The translations under genes were made by a program, and so were the position numbers. 20,430 nt of DNA from Bacilli bacterium (lineage in GTDB: Bacteria > Bacillota_I > Bacilli_A > RFN20 > CAG-826). How positions within the stretch are numbered: position 1 is the first letter of the stretch; each line of letters opens with the position of its first letter. Shown in pieces: positions 5,004 through 12,708 of this stretch. The notes below the pieces were generated by a model. The model saw only the letters and a list, made by a program, of their open reading frames with translations. It ran no database searches and was not told where the DNA came from. The stretch is from assembly GCA_016296285.1 (NCBI GenBank), contig JAEDJP010000015.1:1-20430 (forward strand), given 5' to 3'.

Positions 5004-6508
5004 AAAAAGACATGCTGCGAGGACCAAAACTCCTTCTTTATTATCTCGGTATCGTCTTGATGTTCTTGGGAGGATTGCTCGTCTTACCCCTGCTCGGGCT
5101 CGTTTTTTATCCAGGGGAGGCGAACGAAACCTATTGTTTTGTCATCCCCGCCGCCATCTCCGTCTTGACCGGCTACCTCATCTTCTTCGCCCTTCGCGGC
5201 AAACCACTGGCTCACCTCGAGCACCATCAGGACGCTGTCCTCGTGGTGCTCATCTGGATCCTGTCGATTCTCGTATCCTCGACCCCGTTCCTTTTGACGG
5301 GAAAATATAACTTCACCCAGGCGGTGTTCGAGGTGACGAGCGGCTACACCACGACGGGCCTATCGGTCGTGGACGTGGCGAATTGTTCCCACATCTTCCT
5401 TTTGTACCGGACGCTCACCTTGTTTGTCGGGGGCGTCGGCTTCGTCTTGATTCTCACTTCCGCGATTTCCGACAAGCTGAGTCTCAACCTCTACGAGGCG
5501 GAAGGGCACAACGACAAGTTGTTGCCGAACCTCGCCAAATCCGCGCGTCTCATTTTCGGGCTCTATTTGGGGTATATCCTCCTCGGGACGGTTCTCTACC
5601 TGATTTGTGGGATGGATGTCTTCGACGCCTTCAACCACGCGGTCGCGGCCGTCTCGACCGGCGGGTTTTCCACAAGGACCGGCGGCATCTACGAATACCA
5701 TTCCTTGAGCATCGAACTCGCGACGATTCTTCTCATGTTGCTTGGCAGCACGAGCTTCCTCGTCCACATTTGCCTCATCCGGGGCAAGTTCAAGGACTTT
5801 TTCCTCCATAGCGAGACTCTGTTCTCCTTCTTCCTTCTCGTCTCGACGATTTGCCTCAGCGCCACCTTGCTTTTCGTCACGGGTTATCAAGGGGAGGAAA
5901 ACCTCGTCTTGACCGCGGCCTTCCAATTGGTGAGCGCCCTGACGACCACGGGATTCCAAAGCGTGGCGAGCATGGCGTCTCTTCCCCATTTCTTTTTGGG
6001 GATTATGATAATCCTGATGCTGATCGGCGGCGGGCTTGGCTCCACCGCGGGCGGCATCAAGCAATACCGCGTCGTCGTGTGCTTGAAGGGAATCACGAAC
6101 TGGATTAGAGGGGCTCGCAACAGCAGGAAGATCGTTCATAACGTCTTCATCCGGAAGGCGGATTCCATGAACCTTCTTGAAGGCAAGGACTACATCGAAA
6201 ACTATGTCTTCATCACCTTGTACCTTCTCTTCTTCATGGGCGGGTCCTTCGTGTTCTCCTGCTTTGGGTACACCGCGGAAGATTCCATGTTCGAGTTCGC
6301 GAGCTGCATCTCGACCGTCGGGCTCTCCGTCGGAATCACCGGGTACTACGCCCATCCCGTCATCCTTTGGACGGCAATCCTCGGCATGTTCTTCGGGCGC
6401 CTTGAGCTTCTCGTCGTCTTTGAATCCATCATGTCATCGTTCCACGCATTGAAAGGAGGCATCTCGCAATGTCTACGCAAAACACGAGCAAAATCAAAAC
6501 AGAACTGA
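5000..6508 (+). CDS. trkH: TrkH-family potassium uptake channel/transporter subunit
   Basis: A 502-residue integral membrane protein with the four pore-loop repeats of the TrkH/KtrB family. The filter segments are at about residues 113-122 (TSGYTTTGLS), 217-224 (AVSTGGFS), 313-320 (ALTTTGFQ) and 438-444 (STVGLSV), each with the key glycine. The family hallmark GGGLGSTAGGIKQYR before the long helix (about residues 343-357) is present. Length fits TrkH. It forms the potassium-conducting pore in the cytoplasmic membrane, with the two upstream RCK proteins as cytoplasmic gating partners. The start overlaps the upstream stop by 4 bp and the 3' end overlaps the kinase gene by 40 bp, so the components are likely made in fixed proportion. 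TrkH versus KtrB is not settled; I favour TrkH from length. Confidence 0.93.
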   Translation: MKKDMLRGPKLLLYYLGIVLMFLGGLLVLPLLGLVFYPGEANETYCFVIPAAISVLTGYLIFFALRGKPLAHLEHHQDAVLVVLIWILSILVSSTPFLLTGKYNFTQAVFEVTSGYTTTGLSVVDVANCSHIFLLYRTLTLFVGGVGFVLILTSAISDKLSLNLYEAEGHNDKLLPNLAKSARLIFGLYLGYILLGTVLYLICGMDVFDAFNHAVAAVSTGGFSTRTGGIYEYHSLSIELATILLMLLGSTSFLVHICLIRGKFKDFFLHSETLFSFFLLVSTICLSATLLFVTGYQGEENLVLTAAFQLVSALTTTGFQSVASMASLPHFFLGIMIILMLIGGGLGSTAGGIKQYRVVVCLKGITNWIRGARNSRKIVHNVFIRKADSMNLLEGKDYIENYVFITLYLLFFMGGSFVFSCFGYTAEDSMFEFASCISTVGLSVGITGYYAHPVILWTAILGMFFGRLELLVVFESIMSSFHALKGGISQCLRKTRAKSKQN

Positions 6509-7953
6509 TTCGCATCGGAATCACCTTGCTCATCGTCGGAATCTGCATCGGCCTCGAGATCGCTCTCGACCTCATTTACATCCACGACGAGAACATCTTT
6601 TTGCTGTTCATCCTCGCCGTCCTTATCATCCTGATCGAAACCAAGAACATCATCTATGGCGCCGTCGCCTCCATCATCCTCGTTTTCTCGTTCAACTTCT
6701 TTCTCACGGATCCGCGATACACCTTCATGATGGACGACCTGAACTACTACATCTCGTTCGTCGTCTTCTTGATCATCTCCCTCATTTGTGGCAGCCTCGT
6801 CATCAAGATCCAGCGCAAGGCAAAAGAGGCAAAAGAAAGCGAGGAAAGAATCGAGATCCTTTATGAGTTTTCGCGCAAAACCCTCAACTGTCATAGCGAA
6901 AAAGAGCTCTTTGAAGCCATGGAGGATTGCTTGAAGGCCAACCTCTCCCAGCCGTTTTTCGTCTGCAGGGAAATCGTGAAAGACAGCCCGGAAGCGCAGG
7001 ATGACGCGGAAGCGATCGAGTACGCCCTCAACCAAAACGAGATCGTGGGCAAAGGGCAAAACATCTACGGCAACCTGCCTCTCATCGTCTTTCCCTTGCG
7101 TTCCAAAGCCAACAAATTCGGGGCGCTGGTCATCAAAAGCGAAACCCCGCTGCCTTCCCCGACCTTCGATTTCGTGAAAAGCATCACCAACGAGATGGTG
7201 GTCGTCCTCGAGCGAGAGAAAATCACGTTTGAGCGCGAACGCAGCGAGGAAGCAAGGGAAAAGGAAAAATTCAAGAGTACCTTGCTGCGAAGCCTTTCTC
7301 ACGACTTGAAAACCCCTTTGACTTCCATCCAATCGGGTTCCCTCTTCCTCAAGGAGAACATCCAAGCATTGTCCACCAAGGAACAGGTGGAATTGCTCGA
7401 TGACATCCATCACGAATCCGAAGAGCTCTACGCCTTCGTCAACAACCTTCTGAACATCTCGAAGCTCGATGATCAAAACAGCATCGCGAAGGATTACGAA
7501 TCCGTGGACGAGATTATCCAAAACGTCAAAGAGTATTTCCGGACCATCCAAACCGATCGGGTCGTCAAATTCCCCGAAGTCGATTCCTCCCTCTTCGTAT
7601 ACGCGAACGTGCCGCTTCTTGTTCAGGTTTTCGTCAATCTCATCGACAACGCCTTGAAGTACACGAAGCCCGGAAGCGAGATCGATGTCGGCTGCTCGGT
7701 TGACGGGAACCGCGTCCTCTTTGAGGTTTCCGACAACGGAGGCGGGATCAAGCCGGAGAAATTCAGTTCCCTTTTCAAGGACATCTTCGCGGCCTCCGCC
7801 AAGAAGGACGCCTATCGCTCGAGCGGTCTCGGCCTCGGGATTTGCAAAACGATCGTAAATGCCCATAATGGGACCATCACCGCGGAGAACAACGACAAGG
7901 GCGGGGCAACCTTCCGCTTCAACCTGCCGCTTAAGAAGGAGGGGAACAAATGA
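6469..7953 (+). CDS. KdpD-like sensor histidine kinase (DUF4118, no N-terminal KdpD domain)
   Basis: A 494-residue membrane kinase matching the C-terminal half of KdpD. Residues about 12-115 are a four-helix DUF4118 module with its hallmark FNFFLTDPRYTF. Residues about 125-245 look like a GAF-type domain. A charged coiled segment (about 247-272) leads to the H box SLSHDLKTPLTSIQSG with the phospho-accepting His278. The N box NLIDNALKYT (about 390-399), G1 DNGGGI (about 422-427) and G2 GLGLGICKTI (about 453-462) complete the ATP-binding domain. The roughly 400-residue KdpD/Usp region that binds c-di-AMP or other signals in full KdpD is absent. AAAGGAGG lies 9 nt before the ATG, inside trkH. 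The partner is the regulator at 7950. No kdpFABC genes occur here, so the likely target is the Trk system. Confidence 0.92.
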   Translation: MSTQNTSKIKTELIRIGITLLIVGICIGLEIALDLIYIHDENIFLLFILAVLIILIETKNIIYGAVASIILVFSFNFFLTDPRYTFMMDDLNYYISFVVFLIISLICGSLVIKIQRKAKEAKESEERIEILYEFSRKTLNCHSEKELFEAMEDCLKANLSQPFFVCREIVKDSPEAQDDAEAIEYALNQNEIVGKGQNIYGNLPLIVFPLRSKANKFGALVIKSETPLPSPTFDFVKSITNEMVVVLEREKITFERERSEEAREKEKFKSTLLRSLSHDLKTPLTSIQSGSLFLKENIQALSTKEQVELLDDIHHESEELYAFVNNLLNISKLDDQNSIAKDYESVDEIIQNVKEYFRTIQTDRVVKFPEVDSSLFVYANVPLLVQVFVNLIDNALKYTKPGSEIDVGCSVDGNRVLFEVSDNGGGIKPEKFSSLFKDIFAASAKKDAYRSSGLGLGICKTIVNAHNGTITAENNDKGGATFRFNLPLKKEGNK

Positions 7954-8606
7954 TTCTCATCATCGAAGACGACAAATCCATCAGCAGGCTTTTGGAACTC
8001 ACCCTCAAAACGGGCGACTACAAGACGAAGACCGCGAACAATGGCTTGACCGGCCTTTCTCTCTTCTTAAGCGAGAAACCAGAGCTCGTTTTGCTCGATC
8101 TTGGCCTCCCGGACATCGACGGGATGGAAGTCATCCGTCAAATCCGGTCCGTCGATGACACCCCCATCATCGTCATCTCGGCAAGGGACGATGAAGAGGA
8201 CAAGGTCAAGGCCTTGGACGCGGATGCCAACGACTACCTGACCAAGCCTTTTGCTTCGGGGGAATTGCTCGCGCGAATCCGCGGGTGCCTACGCCATAAC
8301 CGGGTCGGGAAAGCCGATGTCTATACGTGCAACGGGCTGACCGTGAACTTCTCTTCTCACCAGGTTTTCGTCGACGACGAGGAGATTCACCTGACGCCAA
8401 TCGGATTCAAGATTCTCGGCTTGCTCGTCAACAACAAAGGCAAGGTCCTGACCCATAGCTACATCCAAAAGGGAGTATGGGGCTGTGATTCCGAGGATGG
8501 CTACCAATCCCTTCGCGTCTTCATCGCGAGCCTTCGGAAAAAGATCGAGATTCACGACCATAAATACATCCATACCGAGATTGGCGTCGGATATCGTTTT
8601 TATTGA
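7950..8606 (+). CDS. KdpE-like OmpR-family response regulator
   Basis: A 218-residue two-domain regulator. The receiver domain (1-115) has the acidic pocket IIEDD, phospho-acceptor Asp50 (LLDLGLPD), Ser77 in VISAR and Lys99 in YLTKPF. The KdpE signature LxAxAxDYLTKPF..GELLARIR is nearly intact, reading LDADANDYLTKPFASGELLARIR. The C-terminal winged helix (about 128-218) has LTPIGFKILGLLVNNKGKVLT and the recognition-helix region SLRVFIASLRKKIE, ending in the usual I-G-V-G-Y-R-F. The start overlaps the kinase stop by 4 bp (ATGA). It is expected to be phosphorylated by the upstream kinase and to bind tandem direct repeats; the TTAACA repeat at 3631-3647 is the obvious candidate. No clear terminator follows the stop. 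Confidence 0.93.
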   Translation: MILIIEDDKSISRLLELTLKTGDYKTKTANNGLTGLSLFLSEKPELVLLDLGLPDIDGMEVIRQIRSVDDTPIIVISARDDEEDKVKALDADANDYLTKPFASGELLARIRGCLRHNRVGKADVYTCNGLTVNFSSHQVFVDDEEIHLTPIGFKILGLLVNNKGKVLTHSYIQKGVWGCDSEDGYQSLRVFIASLRKKIEIHDHKYIHTEIGVGYRFY

Positions 8607-8657
8607 TAATCGATACACGTCCCCATTGGATTGTGATTTTTGCTAAATGTGGCAAAC

Positions 8658-8677
8658 AAAAAAAGCCTGATGGAGGC
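8658..8677 (-). terminator. Intrinsic terminator downstream of the decayed minus-strand gene
   Basis: On the minus strand GCCT-CCATC-AGGC is followed directly by seven T residues. The stem is short (4 bp, GC-rich). It lies 28 nt after the final stop of the decayed gene at 8706, supporting that this strand was once expressed. Confidence 0.55.
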
Positions 8678-8705
8678 CATTGTTCGCGACAAAGAAAGGG
8701 GTAAT

Positions 8706-8970
8706 TTATGCCGTGATTTTCGCTTTGCGAAACGGGTTGAACGCAAGGCAATTCCAAACAGGATAGGCAGAAACAAGAGCGGGGATCAAAGAGAAGATAA
8801 CGACGCCCGGCAAGAACCCATGCTACGGGAAGCTGTTTATTTGCGTATCCGTCGAAGAAACCAACGCAATCGTTTGAACGGCAAGATAGATCAAAAGAAT
8901 GATGCTGATCAAGCTTAGAACCAAAGTGATAACAAGACTGACGACTTTTTCTTCATTTGGAATCCCCCAT
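8706..8970 (-). pseudogene. Decayed small membrane-protein gene
   Basis: The minus strand holds one continuous reading frame of about 87 codons that looks like a two-helix membrane protein: IPNEEKVVSLVITLVLSLIS continuing into IILLIYLAVQTIAL, then HGFLPGVVIFSLIPALVSAY with a basic tail FRKAKITA. It is interrupted by an in-frame TAG at 8825-8823 and has no start codon in frame. An ATG at 8970 runs into a GGGGG tract (8968-8964); one G fewer would put this ATG in frame. No Shine-Dalgarno sequence is obvious. The final stop is TAA at 8708-8706, followed by a terminator. The 8971-9130 stretch has short hydrophobic frames that could be more of the decayed gene, but nothing I can support. The family is unknown. 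Confidence 0.5.
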
Positions 8971-9130
8971 CAAAGGAATCGAGGAACGTTTGGTATCGTC
9001 AAACAGAAAGGCGCACGAACAGAACAATCGCCACGCGAATCTCCCGATGATCTTCCCATCCCTTTGGTTCTTTAGGTTATGCCATTTTTATCGCGAAGCA
9101 ATCTGGCAAAGGCACTTGCTGCCCTGCCCC

Positions 9131-9170
9131 AAAAGAAAAGGTTTGACGCGCATGATGATCGCATCAAACC
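9131..9170 (-). terminator. Strong intrinsic terminator of tRNA-Leu
   Basis: On the minus strand GGTTTGATGCG pairs with CGCGTCAAACC (11 bp, one G-U) around a 9-nt loop and is followed by TTTTCTTTT. It begins 13 nt after the CCA end of tRNA-Leu and probably ends the whole minus-strand transcription unit from the beta-glucosidase onward. Confidence 0.9.
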
Positions 9171-9182
9171 ATGACTCCAACA

Positions 9183-9267
9183 TGGTGCACTGGATGGGAG
9201 TCGAACCCACACCGGTTGCCCGACTAGCTCCTGAGACTAGCGCGTATACCAATTCCGCCACCAGTGC
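9183..9267 (-). tRNA. tRNA-Leu (anticodon CAG)
   Basis: An 85-nt class II tRNA. The acceptor stem is GCACTGG/CCAGTGC, with discriminator A and encoded CCA. The D-arm has GTGGCGGAATTGGTATACGC. The anticodon stem CTAGT/GCTAG holds the loop CTCAGGA, giving anticodon CAG for codon CUG. A long variable arm (CGGGCAACCG region) and the T loop TTCGACT follow. A -10-like TATAGT at 9284-9279 could serve it, but no good -35 box is visible, so it may also be read from the hydrolase transcript 20 bp upstream. Confidence 0.96.
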
Positions 9268-9287
9268 ACGCAGATAAGACTATACCC

Positions 9288-10217
9288 TTATTCCCCAAAA
9301 AAATCGACAATCGCTTTCATGAGAATCGGGTCATCCTCGTTCATGCGCCCGTAATCGATGGAAAGCAGCTCGTCAATGGGCGGGAGCTTTTGATTGGGTT
9401 TGAAGATTTCATCGTAATAGGCTTGTCCACGTTCCGTCCAGAAGGCCTGATGGGCCCGGTTCTTTTGTAACCGGAGAGTCACGTTGGGGAATTCGTCGCG
9501 ATGGGATTTCAAATAACCGTAATGATCCTTCGTATTCACGACGTGATCGCGGTCTCCTTGGGCATAAAGAACCGGAACGCCGCTTTCCTTGACGTAGTCG
9601 AGAGCGGATTTCGAGGCATCCTTGCCAAAACGATGGGCGATAAAACCGCGAATCGACTTTTGAATGGCTTTCGCTTTCGGGACGGAAGAGACGCAGAGAG
9701 CATCCACGGAGAAGAAGCCGGAAACGGAGACCGCCTTCTCTACGTGGTACGTCGGATTCAAGGCCATGAGGGCCAGATAGCCGCCCCAGCTATGGCCGAT
9801 CGTGAATCGAGGCAAATCGCGGAGGCCTTCTTGACGGTCCAAATACGCGAAGAAAGCCTTCTGATCAAGAACGCCCTGGGAAAGGCCATTCATGGAATAT
9901 CCTTCGCTTTCCATGCAGGCCGTGTTGTCATAAGCCATGACGAGGTAACCGGCCTTCGCAAGATGGGAGATTTCCAAGGTATAGGAAGTGCGGCCCGCAC
10001 CGAGCCCATGGAAGAAAATGACCAACCCTTTCTTGGGCGAATCCCCGGCTTCATAGATCTCCCCGCGCAAGAGATTCTTCCCTGAATAAAAGGAAAAGGG
10101 GCGAGAACGTACCCCGAAATCCGAGGCTTGGAAATATGTAAGGGCAGGATGTCCATCACCCCTTCCGCCGAAGATTTTTTGGAAAATCTGGTTAATGACG
10201 GGATAAAGCAGAAACAT
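9288..10217 (-). CDS. Alpha/beta-hydrolase fold esterase/peptidase-like protein
   Basis: A 309-residue serine hydrolase of the alpha/beta fold. The oxyanion motif HGLGAG (about residues 70-75) is followed by the nucleophile elbow GHSWGG with Ser143. The acid is in QGDRDHVV (Asp222 or Asp224), and the catalytic histidine is probably His256 (NRAHQAF). A hydrophobic N-terminus (MFLLYPVINQIF) may associate with the membrane, but it is not a clear signal peptide. The start is placed at the ATG at 10217, one base after the beta-glucosidase stop; an earlier in-frame ATG at 10250 would overlap that gene by 32 bp. Close linkage suggests the pair is co-transcribed. The hydrolase could remove acyl groups from glycosides, but this is inference; the substrate is unknown. 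Confidence 0.87.
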   Translation of the reverse strand: MFLLYPVINQIFQKIFGGRGDGHPALTYFQASDFGVRSRPFSFYSGKNLLRGEIYEAGDSPKKGLVIFFHGLGAGRTSYTLEISHLAKAGYLVMAYDNTACMESEGYSMNGLSQGVLDQKAFFAYLDRQEGLRDLPRFTIGHSWGGYLALMALNPTYHVEKAVSVSGFFSVDALCVSSVPKAKAIQKSIRGFIAHRFGKDASKSALDYVKESGVPVLYAQGDRDHVVNTKDHYGYLKSHRDEFPNVTLRLQKNRAHQAFWTERGQAYYDEIFKPNQKLPPIDELLSIDYGRMNEDDPILMKAIVDFFGE

Positions 10218-10218
10218 G

Positions 10219-12612
10219 CTACTTTTTCTTTCTCTTCGCGGGTTTTCCAAACATCATGTGCCAAAGGCCACCGATGTAATTGCCGTTTGCGAAATCGAGG
10301 ATTCCTTGGATCAATTTGGGGCCAAGTCCCCCGGACGCGAGACCGCGAATCGGGTTGTCCTCAAAGCAAGCGGAGACGAAGGCTTTCTGGCTTTCGCCCA
10401 TCTCCGGGGTGAAGGCGTTGCCGTAGAAGACTTTGCGAATCAATTTCCCAATCGGCGTCCAGGAAATCTCTGCCATGGTGGAATCCATGTTGAAGGGACG
10501 TTCGTGCCGGTCCGCGTCCATCGGGACGACTTTGCCACCGAGCAAGGTCTCGAACTCGACATCGAATTGGGCAAACCCTTCTTCGGGAAGAGCGTAATAG
10601 ATCGGGGCGGGTTCGCGATGGGAAACGAAGGCGCGGTCATTCTCCACGGACAGCATCTTCTCCGCCTTGATCGCCTCGCAGGATTCGCCGACCTGGATTT
10701 TGTAATTCCCGCTTTCGGTCGCGAATCGATGGAGGTCCATGTCGTAATGGGCAAACGCGTCTTGCTTCAACGTGAATTGCACCGTCGCGGAAGCCGAAGG
10801 GCCGAGCGCGACTTTCTGGAACGCGATGAGGGTGCGTTTGGCCTTGAACACGGCTCCTTGCTTTTCCGGTTCTGCATAAAGCTCGATGACCGCCTCAGCC
10901 GTCCTTTTGCTGCGATTCGTCACCTTCACCTCGGCAACGCAGGCGTCCGTTCTCCCAATTTTGTCGGTAGATAGGGACAGCGTGTAGCCGAATTTGGCAT
11001 AGGAAAGCCCGTGTCCAAAGGGGAACATGACGTCTTTTTCCGCGGTCAGGTAATAACGATAACCGACGAAGATGCTTTCCTTATAAAGGGCAAGCCCTTC
11101 GAACCCGGGATAGAAGCCAAAAGACGGGATGTCCGCGAGATGGAGGGGCCAGGTTTCCGCGAGCTTGCCGCTTGGGCAGACCTTGCCAAGGAGGATGTCG
11201 CGAATCGCTTCCGCGCCCGCTTCCCCAGCGAGGTAATCCGCGAGGATCGCCTTGGTCTCGGAGACGAAGGGCAGGGCGACGGGAGCGCCGCAAGAAAGGA
11301 TGACGACGATATTCGGGTTCATGGAATAAATCGCGTCGAAAAGGCTCAGCTGATTGTCAGGCAAGTTGATGGTCTCGCGGTCATAGCCTTCGCTTTCGAG
11401 GATGTCCGGGAGACCGAGGAACAAAAGGACCTTCTTGGATTTGGAGGCGAGGTCGACGGCTTGGAGAACCAGGGCATCGTCGGGATCGGAATGATTCAGG
11501 TCATACCCCTTCGCATAAGGGATTTTCTTGTCCGCGACCGCGTCGAGGAACGACACCACCCCATTTGTTTTCACGAAACTCGAGCCGTTGCCTTGATACC
11601 GGGGCTTTTCCGCGAACGCGCCGATGACACAGCAACCATTCAACGAAGACAACGGCAGCATGCCGTCCTCATTCCGCAACAAGACGATCGATTTCTCCGC
11701 GGCCTTTTTCGCGAGTTTATGCGCTTCCTCGGGGTCATAGTCCCCTTGGCCGCGCTTCTTGGCTTTCTCGAGCATTTTCCGCATACGATCCGCGGATTCC
11801 GTGAGGGCGTTGCCGTCGAGGCGGCCGGTTCTCGCCGCGCGGACGAGGGTGCCGGTCCGTTTCTTCACCGTGCAAGGCATTTCGAGGTCAAGACCGTGGT
11901 TATGGCTTTCGACGGGGTCAAAGGTTCCGCCCCAATCCGACATGGCGACGCCGTCATAATGCCAGGTGTCCCTCAGGATGGTCTTCAAAAGATATTCGTT
12001 ATCGGAGGCATGAACCCCATTGATGAGGTTATAGGAAGTCATGATGGCCCAAGGATTCGCTTCCTTTACCGCGATTTCGAAAGGCTTGAGGTAAAGCTCG
12101 TTCAGCGCGCGTTCATCGACGATGGAGTTGCTGATGTTGCGGTAGCTCTCCTGGGAATTGCAGGCGAAATGCTTCACGCAGGAGCCGACGTGATAGCTTT
12201 GAGTCCCCTTGATGAAAGCCGCGCCCATCTTGCCGGAAAGCAAGGGATCCTCGGAGAAGTATTCGAAGTTCCTGCCGCAAAGGGGGTTGCGCTTGATGTT
12301 CACCCCGGGCGTCAAAAGCAGGGAGGTATCCTTGCTCGCGGCTTCGCGGGCCATGGCTTCGCCGATCTCCTGCTCGAGGCTTTCGTCCCAAGAGCAGGCA
12401 AGAAGGGCTGGCGAGGGATAGCAGGTGGACAAAGCGGAGTTGTACGGGTCCTTTTCCTTTTCGTTGATCTTGCGTACCCCAAAAGGGCCGTCGTGCATCT
12501 CGATCCCAGGCAAACCAAGCCGGGAGACGCCGTGCGTGTGCCAGAACCCCTTCCCATGCACGAGATGGCATTTTTCGCGCAGGGTCAATTCCGCTTTGTT
12601 CTTTCGTTTCAT
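10219..12612 (-). CDS. Glycoside hydrolase family 3 beta-glucosidase-type enzyme
   Basis: A 797-residue GH3 enzyme with the complete three-part layout. The TIM-barrel part (about 1-290) has DGPFGVR, NPLCGRNFEYFSEDP, KHFACNSQE and the nucleophile Asp226 in GVAMSDWGG. The alpha/beta sandwich (about 300-530) carries the likely acid/base Glu408 in ESEGYDRETINLP. A fibronectin-like C-terminal domain (about 560-680) follows FPFGHGLSY. The last 100 residues are an extra tail ending in basic residues. No signal peptide, so it is cytoplasmic and acts on imported oligosaccharides or glycosides. Members of this group cleave terminal beta-glucose or related sugars; exact specificity is not readable. It is divergent from the MFS gene (96 bp apart) and adjacent to the hydrolase downstream. 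The start at 12612 lacks a clear Shine-Dalgarno sequence. Confidence 0.94.
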   Translation of the reverse strand: MKRKNKAELTLREKCHLVHGKGFWHTHGVSRLGLPGIEMHDGPFGVRKINEKEKDPYNSALSTCYPSPALLACSWDESLEQEIGEAMAREAASKDTSLLLTPGVNIKRNPLCGRNFEYFSEDPLLSGKMGAAFIKGTQSYHVGSCVKHFACNSQESYRNISNSIVDERALNELYLKPFEIAVKEANPWAIMTSYNLINGVHASDNEYLLKTILRDTWHYDGVAMSDWGGTFDPVESHNHGLDLEMPCTVKKRTGTLVRAARTGRLDGNALTESADRMRKMLEKAKKRGQGDYDPEEAHKLAKKAAEKSIVLLRNEDGMLPLSSLNGCCVIGAFAEKPRYQGNGSSFVKTNGVVSFLDAVADKKIPYAKGYDLNHSDPDDALVLQAVDLASKSKKVLLFLGLPDILESEGYDRETINLPDNQLSLFDAIYSMNPNIVVILSCGAPVALPFVSETKAILADYLAGEAGAEAIRDILLGKVCPSGKLAETWPLHLADIPSFGFYPGFEGLALYKESIFVGYRYYLTAEKDVMFPFGHGLSYAKFGYTLSLSTDKIGRTDACVAEVKVTNRSKRTAEAVIELYAEPEKQGAVFKAKRTLIAFQKVALGPSASATVQFTLKQDAFAHYDMDLHRFATESGNYKIQVGESCEAIKAEKMLSVENDRAFVSHREPAPIYYALPEEGFAQFDVEFETLLGGKVVPMDADRHERPFNMDSTMAEISWTPIGKLIRKVFYGNAFTPEMGESQKAFVSACFEDNPIRGLASGGLGPKLIQGILDFANGNYIGGLWHMMFGKPAKRKKK

Positions 12613-12638
12613 GGGGAAATGATATGCCGTTTCCGCGT

Positions 12639-12664
12639 AAAATAAAACCTCGCTTTAAAGCGAG
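12639..12664 (-). promoter_or_regulatory. Palindromic hairpin with U-tract in the bgl/MFS divergent region
   Basis: CTCGCTTTAAAGCGAG (12649-12664) is a perfect 16-bp palindrome. On the minus strand it is followed at once by GTTTTATTTT, so the RNA would look like an intrinsic terminator 26 nt before the beta-glucosidase start. It could be an attenuator in the beta-glucosidase leader, a terminator for stray antisense transcription, or a shared operator for the two divergent genes. Confidence 0.5.
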
Positions 12665-12695
12665 ACTTCTTCTAGGTTTCCTCCCCGAGGTCCTT

Positions 12696-12701
12696 TACAA
12701 T
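12696..12701 (+). promoter_or_regulatory. -10 box of the MFS gene (probably leaderless)
   Basis: TACAAT ends 7 nt before the ATG at 12709, so transcription would start at or next to the start codon. No Shine-Dalgarno sequence is present and no good -35 box is seen at 16-18 nt spacing. Confidence 0.45.
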
Positions 12702-12708
12702 ACCCCCG

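Noticed and set aside
5360..6355. Long minus-strand open frame inside trkH
   Set aside because: No recognisable domain; trkH has all four filter motifs on the other strand.
6346..7866. 506-codon minus-strand open frame opposite the kinase gene
   Set aside because: Asp/Glu/Val-rich shadow of the kinase gene, whose H, N, G1 and G2 boxes are intact on the plus strand.
8607..8657. Terminator for the potassium operon
   Set aside because: Only scattered short pairings are seen; TTTGC/GCAAA at 8644-8656 is followed by A residues, not T, on the plus strand.
8957..9277. 106-codon plus-strand open frame before the hydrolase
   Set aside because: It reads antisense through tRNA-Leu and its terminator and has no domain or ribosome binding site.
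11011..12645. 544-codon plus-strand open frame opposite the beta-glucosidase
   Set aside because: No domain; the GH3 enzyme on the minus strand is full length with catalytic residues.
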